The notes beneath the pieces were generated by a model, which did no database searches, was not told the origin of the DNA, and saw nothing but the letters and a program-made list of their open reading frames with translations. Shown in pieces: positions 45,939 through 57,900 of a stretch of 64,000 bases of DNA. This stretch comes from Cristatella mucedo (Eukaryota > Bryozoa > Phylactolaemata > Cristatellidae). The stretch spans positions 2,383,001-2,447,000 of the forward strand of contig WPIO01000010.1 in NCBI GenBank assembly GCA_009760855.2. Reading direction: 5' to 3'. Each line of letters begins with the position of its first letter. Position 1 is the first letter of the stretch. Position numbers and translations under genes: made by a program.

Positions 45939-48900
45939 TCATGCCACTTGCTGGGTTGCGTGATATGGCGCATGCTTCAGAGCCTCTAGGTACATCTTCT
46001 CGTCTTCAAGATAGTCTTGATCCTAAAGCACAAATGGCAGCATAACAGCTTAGTAAGTAAAATTGGCTGCACGAACAACAGTAACCATTTTAGTAAAACC
46101 AACAACACTACGACTCGCGAATCTGATGACAGCGTGCAGCACGCTTACCAACTCAGCCTGCAAGCCAAATCGAACAACCGAAATATTAGTAAGGTCGGTC
46201 AGCTGGTCACGTCGATCGGATGCCTGAAGTGGGCCGAATGCCTTAGGTAGAGCTAACGAACCAAAAAAAAGTATGTTACAGTTAGTAACTTCCTTATGCG
46301 TATACTATCGCAATGCGAGTCCATGCTCTCGAGTCATTCATTTATCAAATATGCACAAGCCTAATAACTATGTCACTTACCATGAGCAGGCGAGCTAAGT
46401 TGTATATGACTTTGGCAAACAGCACATTTTGTCGCAGTATCGCTCGTCGAGGCCCGATTCCTTTCATGAGCCAGCGCAATCTTCTCCTTCAAAAGATGCC
46501 GACGTCGTGGATGACAAAAAAGCTAGCCACTAAGAAAAATGTGGGAGCAATGCTTCTGTTTAGGCTTACCTCTGCTAGCTGCTTTTCCTTAGCAGACAAG
46601 TCTTGCAAACGAGTCTGTATCGAGGCTAGGCGTTGCTCGTGTCCTGCTTGAATGTGCTGTGCACGAGCAAAAGCACTCGAACCATCATCCCTGGCAACGA
46701 TGGCAGCCTGGAACGGCAGCAACGCTTTGCATGTAGCTACGACATCGTTTTGTAGTGCTAGCCTAAGTCTATCCGACGAACACGTATGTATGCACCAATG
46801 GGACTATATTTTTGTTTTGGCTTTTAACATCACAGCCTAACTCAACAGGCTATCTGCGTATAGACAAAGTTAAATTATCAGTCACAGCAGGCTACTTTTC
46901 TACTGCAAGTTACCGTTGTTCTTTGAATAAAACCAAGCAAATGCAGCGATACACACCAAGGACCCTCTACGGATTTGTCCTGATAAATAGGCTGGGATGT
47001 CTATCACACACGTAAACAGTCACTGGGATTGGGCCAAATAAGCAGCATCAACCTGTTCAAAAACGAAGGGGTCATGAGCTGAACACTCAAGGACAGGGGT
47101 CCCTGTTCCTGTGGTCTCCCGACAACTTGCCGAGCCAGATACACGGCATCCATGCCGCAGGGCCTTGCAGGGCACATGAGAAGGGCTGACTGAAGGACAG
47201 GTCGCTCAGGTCTTTCAGAGAAGAGGGATGGGTCCGAGGAGGGCAAACACACCACAAATAAACTGAAATGACCTAATGTCCGGCCCAGCCATCTGGCCAT
47301 GACACTTTGCAGGCCGCAAAAGGCCCACCAAAACTGCCAGTCGGTCAGGCTTACTTGGATGCTTACAGCAGTACGGCCAGCAGTCCGTCCACAGAAGCAA
47401 GAACGCACGCTCAGCCGTTCGACGGGGGGGGGGGGGGGGGGGGGGGTGGTGCTGATGACACAGTCAAGTGCTAACGCAGAAAGCTGCTGCTGCAGAGACT
47501 GCACTTACTGGCTGACGACCCCAGTAGCTGCAGATTTTGAAAGTGGTTTGCATTAAGGTGGCATAACATGCATGCACATATTTTCATGCATAACAATGCC
47601 AAAGATCTACTGGATGAAGTTTGGCATTTTATAATAGTTGTTTGCATAGAGCCCTAAGAGAACCAAATCTCTATCCAGGCAGTTTACAACTCGCTAACAG
47701 AGAAGAAATAAGTACGCACGAACTAAATAAGTTCCAGACATTCGGTACATTCGAACTGAAGGCCCGATCACCAAAAGATTTCAATTCAGTACGAGGGATG
47801 GAACAGATAACGAGACGACTGGAAGCCGAGGAGCTGCTAGTGTGAGAGCACAGTAAGGTGTCACGTCAGATAAGTCATATAGGAGGAGTAACGTCACAGA
47901 GGTAGGCCGGTGCAAGTGAGTGAAGGGAACTGTAGGCCAGAGTGAGGATCTTGAAGTAGATTCGATGTTTGATAGTGATCCAGCGAAGCTCAGACAAAAG
48001 TAGTGCGATGTGTCAGCTATGCCATCGACGACAGACCAGACGAGCTGCTGAATTTTACATCTGGTTAGGAAAGCTGGATTTACACGGTCCAATTTTTTCC
48101 TTGACAAACTCCAACTATGGCATAACTCACTATTCTCGACTGGTCTGAGTGGGGCTTATCCTAGTTGGAACCCCCTATGGCCAAGTTAGATGCACTTTAT
48201 ACTACAGGATAGTTTTGAGTGTAAGCCAAGCCGTGAACCAAAACAAAAAGCACCCTTAATCAGCTCGCACTGAACAAAACCATGCCTTCCATGCTACTAA
48301 TGAATGGCTGTAGCTTGAATTAAGGCAACTTTAGGCACAACATGTGTGTGCGCGCGTGCGTGCACATGCACACACAGACCCAAGAGTCAGCAAATGGTAC
48401 AAGCACAGCTCCGAGCACAGTAAGCTGACGATATTGCAAAATCTTAAGCTACAACGTGTGACTACTTGACTGGCACAAGAGGACTATTGTAGGTCATACC
48501 AATCATCAGACAAGTTGATAAGAACATTGTGGAATCACATATGCCAATAAGAAATGTTGATGTCGACGATCAATAATGTCCTTAACTGCTCCTGGTGGGC
48601 AAGTAATCTAGCGATGCGCATTACAGCATCAATGCACTGGGAGTGCCCGGAAATAACACAGTATCGCCTGCCGAGAGCCAGGTACAAGCCTCGACACAGA
48701 GACCAGAGATTCTGCTTACCTGACACATCTGCTCCACTTCGCTGGATCTTTCTCTGAGGCGGTGTGCGAGCTCGGCCAGCGTCTCCTTTTCTTTTAGCAC
48801 GCGAGCCTTATCCAGCTCCAACCGAGCACGTTCACTTGAAAGACGCTCTTCCTCTTTAGCCATATCCTGAGAGCGTCTGGCAAGCTTTGCACTTTCCTCA

Positions 48901-51900
48901 GACACCGTTTTCATGAGGCCTTCATATTCGGCAGAACCCTTTTTTCGAACGTTAACTCTTTAAGGACTACCGCCGATAGTGACATACAATCAAAACGATG
49001 TTAGCCTGTAGCAACGACAAACCTGAGAATGCCTAAGAGTGTCACGATGTTCCCGTTCCAACAGCATGCGCTGCGATGCATCGAAATGCGATCTCTCTTC
49101 GGCCAGGATACGTCGTTCCTCGTAAAGCTGAGAGAGGATTTGCTTCTGCTCCGATAACAGGTTCTCCTATACGAATGACAAATATTTGCATCACTACACC
49201 CTACATGAGGTGGCTGAAAGATGTCGCCAGTGTATCCGCCTCACCTCTCTCTGTCTCTCCCCTTCCTTCCCTCGACTTAAACTGTGTAAGTACTTTAGCC
49301 TACCATTTGACCAAGCCTATGGTTTCCTGCTCTACAGTCTGAATGACACAGAAGGCTTTTAGCACCCATGTGACAAGTGACACGAATGCATACAAACGTG
49401 CTCAGGCTTTTATAAAGAAAATACATTTAACAGCACTTCTCACGATGTCCATAGGTGGTCACTAGTATTATGTTTGTCCTGAGACCCCCACCACCTATAG
49501 ATCGACCGAGGCCACTTTGGGGTAATAAGGATTTTAAATAGGCAAGCACAGTGGCAGTCACTAAAGTTCGACTCTAGTTAACATGCAATATCACCCTAGA
49601 ACATGCACAATGCATACGTGAACACGGGCAGATTCAAATCACATGGCAATAGTGTAAACACCGAGACTTCAGCCACGTGCTCTTGCAACAGCACCATATG
49701 ACTAATGAAAAAATATGCCAACGTTGGACATTTCCTTTAGGACTATGCCAAGAGATAGACCAATCTTGCTCGTGTCAGCCTAATCGTTTGGCTTCTGAAC
49801 TAAGCCCTCAACGAGAGCTATGAATTCTGGATCAACGTTGCCAGGCTCCCTCAAGGTGACTGTGGTCGTGCAAAAATGCCCAACATGGTCAGAAAATAAG
49901 ATGCCAGATTTATTTTGGGCACCAGCAGTTACCTTTGACCAAACATTAATTGTCTACAGATAATACCGACATTTATTTATAACTACCTTAGCAACTGTGC
50001 AAAAAAGCTTGATGATTGGCCATCTCAGGCCGTATGAAAAAAAAAGCTGGCGACACTGCAAACACACATGTCGATCCAAACGTCAAAAGCAACTGATAGC
50101 ACAACAGCCGTGACAGCAAGTGAGGGAGCAAACAAAGTGGAGAAGCTTCAGTGTCACATACTTTTGCTCGCCGAAGCTCATTACGCTCTCGGGATAGTTC
50201 ATCTGTCACGATGCGCTTCTCCTCTTCAAGGCTCGTCTGCAGAGCAGCTAGCTTGCTTTTCTCCTGCGACAGCTTCCACTGTTCCTGTAATGCGACGCTA
50301 TGCAAAGTTGAGGGAGTTGTGATTCGCATTCTGCACTGGCTACATTAGGTGGTCATTAGAGTGGACCCGAGCAGGTGAGAGGTTAACCAACGAAGCACAG
50401 AGCTTTTATCACGCTTTGTACCACCCACCTCCTGAAGCTGCCGGCCCTGCTCCCTGAGCTGAATCTCCATTTTGACGATGAGCTCCTGCAGCCGGGTCCG
50501 TTCCTTGTCGTTGTCTTCCTGCTGCATCAGTAGGCGCTCCTGCAGCACTGTGCACAGGCACGCGTCCGCCTTGAACTCAACTTTGTGAAGAGCACGATCG
50601 AGGTACAGGTAAAGGCTTGCGGTTACATACGATAAAAAAGGCACTCGACATGATCTAAGCATCTGGCAATACCATCCATTGGATGAGGATTGGGGAATGA
50701 GAACCCATGACAAGTTAGCAGCATGTTTAAGACCAAGCTCTGGAGACGGGTGTCAAACACTTACACAGCCGAATTAAAAAAAAACCTTTTAGCCACACAC
50801 CTTTTAGCTGCTCATCCCTTGTTCGGGCTGCTAGCTCCCTCTCGTCAAGCAGATTTGAATGCTGCGACTCCAATCGATGCTGCAGGCTCGTCAAATCTGA
50901 TGCATTATGCTTCATCTGATCGACAAGGTACTGGAAGGAGCTGCAATCGACAGACCAGCTCGTCAGACAACGAGCAACAGCACCAATATATCGCTGCACT
51001 TCACTTCATCACTTGTAAACAAAGAAGAAAGCTCACTTGGTACGCGAGTGAGCATTTGACAATGCTTCAATCTCGGCGTCTTTTGCCTTTTTCAATCTGT
51101 CCAAGGCATCCACGTGATCGCTGCGAAGTCGCTCCAGAGCAAGCCTGTGCTGCTCGCGCATCCGCTCGATTTCTGCTGTTTTTTCACGCTCATTCTCCTC
51201 GAGGCGCCTGTAGTGCAGAGCCAACTGCGTGGCCTTCTCTTCCTCCACTTGCTTTATCCGAGACATATTCTGCTGTGCCAAGGCTTGGTTTTCTTCCTTA
51301 AGCCTGCTCAGTCATTGCAATTTAAGGTAAATGAATATGAAACACCAATTAATGACCAAAGGCATGCGGCCAATAAGCTATAAATAAGCAACAAACAATA
51401 CTCTGCCATCACAAGCGGCAGGACCTGGCTTCTCTGCGTTGAAAAGTTTCATCAGCCAGCTGTTGACGGCCTTTGTAAGAAGTTTCTAATGCGGAAATTT
51501 CCTCCAGATGCCGGAGCTTTGTGCTTTCAATCAAACCTTGCAGATGGTCTTTTTCCATCTCCAATTTACGTATCTACAGTAACAGACAGGCAACCTGAAG
51601 AGGACAGAGCAAGGGCGACCGTGATAGGAAGTGTGGTGGCACAGACTGTGAGATTAGATGAGCAATCCGGTTGGAGGGAGGGAGGAAGACAGGGTGAGTT
51701 CGAGAGCATGCACACAAAAGCGCACACACACGGAGATGGCATGACTCCTGCACAGTAAAAAGCGACTGGCATAATACAATATTGCAGCCGATGACCGATT
51801 CTCAAGCAGCATTGCTGGCCTTACACGACTAGGTGCTAGGACAAAATGTCACGCCGATCACAAGAACCATGTCCAATGGTCCCAGTTCTGTCAAGCATCA

Positions 51901-54900
51901 CAGAAACAGATCCGTGGTTGCTTTAACAAGTGACCTCTCTGTATTCCTACGCCACACAGAGAGCTATATTGAAATAAACTTGTCATTTACTGCCGGGAGA
52001 ACCATGAAATCTGGCGTCGACTGTGTGATGCTAGCATAACATCCGTGCTTGAAAAACAGACTTTAGCTTCCGATGGTAAACAACGTTATTTATTCGGAAT
52101 CCACAACAACATTCCAAGATTAGTGGCCATTAACTCGGAGGGACTTACACAAGCATTTTTTGTAGAACAGAAAGATAACCGATGTTCACTCGCAAAAATT
52201 GATTCTTTACCTCTTCTGGCTCATGCCAATGATACTGTTGCAATTTCGCAAAGCAAGCTGATTTTGTACTTTTAACTATACGTTCACTTGAGACTAGCGA
52301 GCCTGCAACGAAGCATCAGAAGAGAAGACGTGAGAACTCATTTCAGTAGACGTCAAAGTGGCTGACTGCAGTGACACCAGTCGGTCAAAACGGGCGAGTT
52401 GGTAGGGTTCTTGCCTGTCAGAGGTCGCAGGGTTGACTCCCAAAGAGCATTAAACATGCTCTTCATTCTTTTTTGCACTAGGATTATTGCATCGAGTGCT
52501 ACTCAAATCCAGGTGAAAGCCCAGCTAGGTATTTTCCCCTTCAATTATGACACGAGCTTCAGTCACAATGCTGTGCGCGGATGGTACCTTGGCGGTGCAC
52601 ATAATTGGCTTTGCGATTTGACATCTGTGCACACAGTAGATGCACTAACTGCATTGGTCCCTGATCCACCTAACGACTAGCTGCTCTAAAGGCAAGACTG
52701 CGACGTATAACAGGGGTAGGACAGGCACGTACAACTGCCAAGTAAGCCAACTATGTTCTTGCAGCACCACTATAGCTACTCACTTTGCCCAAGATGTCAT
52801 TGTAGGCAAGACATCGTCGTGCTTGAGAACACCAGGCCACTTCACAAGTGCAGCCATGCCAAAGGGCAAAGAAGAAGCAGACTACGGTGTGCAGAGTAAC
52901 TACCAGAAAAATAAGAACAATCTGCATGTGAACCGACTCACTTTGCCTTCGAGCTCGACCTGCTTCAGAGCCATGTCATTCTGCACATGCGTAGTGATGT
53001 TCGGCGGTAAGAGCATGCTCGACCCATCGAAGGCGGCCTAGGCAGACAAAGGCCTTTACGAAGCTGCAAATGCTGAGACACAAGACGAGGGGGCATCGCC
53101 TGCATGCCGCCTATGAGATATATGCGAAGGTGGGCACTCGCGGTGGAGGCAATAACAATGATAATAATAATAACAATAACAATACACTTGATACAGCGCC
53201 CTCAGAAAAACTCAAATCTCTTTCTAGGCGCAGTTTTCTAGGAGCACTGAGCCACGAGGGAGCAGACCTGCAGCTGTTGCTGAACGAGAAGCACACCCTC
53301 CTGCATACGTCGCTGATGCTCGATGAGCTGCTGCTGGACACGCTCATGCTGCCGTTGCCGTAGGTCTGCCAGCTCCTGCTGGCGACGCAGCGCAGCCAGG
53401 CCCTGCTCCTGCTGCAGTTTCAGCTGGTCCTGCAGCTCCACCTGCGCGAGCGGGTGCGGCAGACATCGCAAAAGCAAGTGCGTCGTGCAAGGTGGCTTGC
53501 ACAGACACGGGCAAGAAGAGCGTGGCGAAAGCCATCGATACCAGCCGATGCAAAACCAACAGCAGGCGTGGCAATGGATGACTGTTGGTGCTCGGCTCGT
53601 CGCTCAAGATGCAGCAAACCATTAGTTCCGTATGTTTCAGCACAGTGAGACAGCAGAAATGCAGGTATGGGACGCCCCAACAAAGCGGTAAGCGATTCGA
53701 ACTCTCAAGAGTATGCATAGGTCTAGACAAGGGTACACGTGTACATAAGGACGCATGCATGCGCACACATTTACCCGGGCAAACATTAACACACATGCTC
53801 ACGATCTAAGAGGAACCATTAAACATACTTTAACCTCAACCCACCAAAGCCACTTCATAAGGAAGTGGCAGTTGAAGCTTGCATCTCAAAGCAGAAGCAC
53901 TACTTACTGCAGCGACTTGAACAGCAGATAGTCATGTCCATAAACACAATCTTTAGCAACGTTCATTTTTATGCAGACAGTTTCAGGTAGTAGGGCTGCT
54001 GAATGACAGACAATCAGGGACATAGGTTTCAAGATGTGAGTAGACGTTAAAATCCCTCTGACACTCCCAAGCGATCGTACATATGGCACAACTTCACTAC
54101 GCACACCCATAAACATGCAAATCACCCACATCGGCATCAATACCGGTCTCAGCCAAACTAACACACAGCAGACAGTCCAGGAGCCGAGCCACGATCCATG
54201 CACTCGGGTCATTTAAGACTAATTACAAAGCACCATACGCTCAAGCTTCCGAATTGTTTTACACCAAGAGACTGACAGATAAGTTGGGATGCCATTCGAT
54301 CGGTAAGGAGCAAACCCCGGAGCATTGAAGACAGGTCATGGCCGTCTACACTGCTACAACAGCAAGCAGTACAGGTCGGACTGCAGTCATGTATCCATGA
54401 CTGAAAACGACTCGTACAGTCGATATGATATTTTCAGTCTTCTCTTATAATACAGTCAATGTAAGTTTGCAAAAACAAGTGCTACAACAACCGGCTCTCC
54501 AATCAACTCGCAAGGGTTCAACATTTCTTCAGAATCCACACCATACAGCTCAACAGAGATCGGCTAGAAGTAGAGCAAATCCAATTGCATCTTTGTAATA
54601 TCTAATGCCTCCTCCACCAACGATCAATCCAAGCATATAAAAATAACAATGAAAGCAATAAATCCAATTTGGGTTGCAGCTCCTTAACACTACCATAAGT
54701 GATCAGGCCACAGTCACTGACGGTGGGTAGACTAGCCGAGGCTATCTATTCTGGTCCTGCCTCATGACTGCATTAGGTGCACAATGCACAACTAGAAGAA
54801 TCTACTCGGAGAGTAAATGAATTATAAAGAGTGGGAGTGACATAAATGTAGTCCAAGCGAGTCGATCACATTTTGGTACCAGTATTCCCACCAGGAACTT

Positions 54901-57900
54901 TGGGCTTCTGAAAGTAAAACCACAAACAAGTATCCGAAGTCAAATCAGATTTAGACTGTTAGCTAGCATAGCTAACATTCTCACCTGCTGCTGCTGCAAA
55001 AGGGCATCCAGTTCCTGCTGCTCTCTGCTCGGTAGCTGCTGCCCAAGCTTTTGTATGCCGTCGATTCTAACCGGCTGCTGGCTAAGAACTGTTGGTCCGG
55101 GCTTCAGGGCGCTAGCCGAATCCAGGCGAAGTTCTTTATAGTAAACATAAACAAGACAGCATGGCCTTAGGCTCCGTATACTTTTGGGTGACTATGTGGA
55201 AGGAAACTGAGGCAAAAAGCACCAACTCTAGTAAATAGCAAAGTTAGGGTAATGCGTTCACTCAGGCAGGAACTTTTAGAATTAAGGTCGCGTGGCAGCA
55301 GTCGACCACGCATGCAAGCAGTGTTATCCGAGCAATGACGTCAGGTATCTATTAAAGCACAGGGTAAACCAGGCTGTAGCACGAGCAATTCAATTCAATC
55401 TTACCCAGCGGAGCACTTGCGGAGAGCAAATTGGGCAGAGGCTGCTGCTCTGCTGCTGCAGAATTGGCGATTCGAGATGTGCCACGTGCTGTAGCTACAG
55501 GATTCGTCCTACTTGGTAGTGTGTTCTCACCATCTGCCAGCCCTCCAGCATTCATCACGCCTTCATCAGACTGCTTGGATCTAAGAATAAGGAGCCAGAT
55601 GTGTTCACTACTATTACAAGGCCGACTGCCAAGTGGCTCTACACATCAGAGAGGCACAAGAAAAGTGAAAAGAAATCATGTGAACAGAAAGTACAGTTCC
55701 ATCTGTCATGCTCAAGTACTACTATATGACTAACATGCCATTAAAAACAAGTCCAGCAAAAGAAAGCTTTTATGGACATCATTCTCGCAAAAGCAAAACA
55801 TACGCTCGACAACAGATTTACACATGCTGCTTTCTGAGAATGCTAAGGTTTTTTGGAGCCTTCCAGGATACTTTTGGGTGTTACACACACGGCTACTTTT
55901 CCATTCAAGCACACACCTGGCCTATTTGCGACGAGACTTCCCTAACAAGCTACACGCTAATAAAGCAGGTAGCCCGGACTGCCTACTGTCGACGGTGGCG
56001 CAACACACCCGCTACAGCGTACCTTCGAGGCTGCCTCATGCTCTGAACGGAAGCTTCAGTCGCACTTTGTGAAGCCAAGCCCAGCCAGTCACCACCAACC
56101 TCTGGCTTTAGTGCAGCTTCAGTGGCAGCTGGGCGAGCAGCAGAGGCCGGGGCCTTGGCACCGCTACTTGCCACTGGCGGCTCGTCAGCCACGAGGCTCC
56201 CGCTGCCGGCCGAGCTGCCACGGAGGCGGCTGCTGAATGTGGCACTCAGCCAGTCGTCGTCGGCGTCGGCCTCGCTCTGCTGCTGCTTCCGGCCGGTCGC
56301 GGTGCCTTGGCGCGGTTTAATGCCGAGCCAGTCGTCGCCTTCGACGTCACTGCCGGCAGCTGTTGCCGAAGCCGTGGCTGGGCTGAATGGCTTAGCCGTG
56401 AGCTCTCCATCAGCAGCCGCCGCCGCCATCGACCGACCGTCTTGTCGAGCGACGGCAGCCGAAGTGGCGGCAGCAAAGACATCGCCATCCAGCGTTAGCG
56501 AGGCTTTTCGGCCGCCGGAAGTCGGACTTGCAAGCTGCTGCGCGAAACCGTCGAGGGAAGGCCGCCTCACTGTCGGCGAACTTGCAGCTCTGTCGCCTGC
56601 AGACGGTTCCGAGCCGCCGTCGGCGGCGAGGGTCGGCTTGCTCGCGTCCTGCTTTGCTAGCGCCACGTTCGACTGTCGGGCGTCGCTGCTGCCGGAGGCC
56701 TTGGCCTTCGAGGCCGTCGGCACGGGCGGCTTGCGCGTGGTCGTCGTGGCAGCCGACCTCGAAGGCTCTCCGTCGTTGTCGTCGTCGTCTCTCTTGCTCG
56801 AAGCAAGCAGCAGCCAGTCGTCGGATGCATCGGTAGCGGAGCTGCCCATGGTGGCCGCGAGGCCGAGCGGACGTTGCTGCCGCGGCTTCCGGCCGCTGCT
56901 CGGTGCCGCCAGCCAGTCGTCGGTGGCGCTGCCTCCGATCGTGAGCGACAAGCCTTGCGACTGGCGCTTGCCGACCCGGTCGTCGGACCTCTCTTCCTCG
57001 TCCTCGAAGCTGCCAAAAGCGCCAGATGCTGCCCGTCGTCGCGCCAGGCGCCACGCTCGCGTGGCACCGGCGCTCGTGCAAGGGCGGCAGGCAGCATCGG
57101 GCGTCGCGACGGCCGTGCCCTCGATTGCCTACCGGACCGATCGCTGGCTGGCCGGCCTCGATCCCATGGTGGAGGCAGCACTAGGCATGTACGCTCCGAA
57201 GCCAAAGTCGTCGTCATCGTCGCCCCCGCCGCCGCCGGGTGGAGAGCTGGAGGGCGAGGTGTCGCGAGCGCGCTCTCTGACGTGCTTCGGCTCGGCAGCT
57301 GGTGCGCTGAGGATGCCCCTTCCGGCGGAGGTGGCCGAAGCGCCGCCGCTGCCGCCCGTCGAGTTCTTTCGCTCGAGGACCGACTCCTTCTTCTGCCCCG
57401 GCTTCTCGGCCGACGACGGGCGGCCGAGCAGCGAGTCCATGAACGACGAGGCCGGGCGCGAGCTCTCCACCTCCTCTCCAGCAGAAGAGCCGAAGCCCTT
57501 GCTAGCACGCCGGCGGCTGCTGCCATCGTCGTCGTCGTCCAGACCGAGGCTCGCCAACGGATCGTCATCGTCGAAGTCGATCTCCTGTTCCTGAGCGAAC
57601 CAAGGAGGGAATGCATGCAATCCACAAGCAACAATGAGGATGCAGGACATGACTGGTGTCAGCGTGCAAACCTTTCGGCTGCTTCACAACGCTGTGCTGA
57701 CAGGCAGCGTGTTCGAGCTAACAACCGAGCAACTACGAGTTACATGTATGTATGTATGTATGTATGTATGTATGTATGTATGTATGTATGTATGTATGCG
57801 CACATGCAAATTCAGAGCGAAGCGGGTTAAAATGGTGGGTACATCAGTGACTCTATACGGCATGCCACACTAAGCTGTCTTCGAATAATTTTTAACAAAT

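Larger units (their letters stand above)
45939..53441 (-). other. FBF1: Coiled-coil C-terminal half of FBF1 (13 exons)
   Basis: From exon 53441-53268 ([20 protein letters not shown]) to exon 46707-46570 ([20 protein letters not shown]) the product is almost continuously heptad-like, rich in Glu, Gln, Leu and Arg. This matches the extended coiled coil of FBF1 that mediates centriolar localisation. Two short exons then encode a less charged linker containing [16 protein letters not shown], a Cys-x-x-Cys pair, and the last exon gives the conserved acidic-hydrophobic tail. Introns here hold LINE fragments (47.63-48.11 and 53.15-53.25 kb), a 23-base G run and short simple repeats. Confidence 0.85.

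Noticed and set aside
47004-47504. 166-residue minus-strand ORF with a proline run
   Set aside because: The proline run is the translated poly-G/C tract. FBF1 exons on both sides join directly in phase with homologous sequence, leaving no place for this exon.
57129-57131. In-frame TAG suggesting an FBF1 pseudogene
   Set aside because: A phase-correct 123-nt intron removes it and restores a conserved block; all other exons are open.
56122-57594. 490-residue plus-strand ORF antisense to the FBF1 GC-rich exons (and further long frames on both strands here)
   Set aside because: Shadow frame of a GC-rich, low-complexity coding exon. The minus strand carries the conserved FBF1 motifs and consistent splice phases; the plus-strand product has no recognisable domain.
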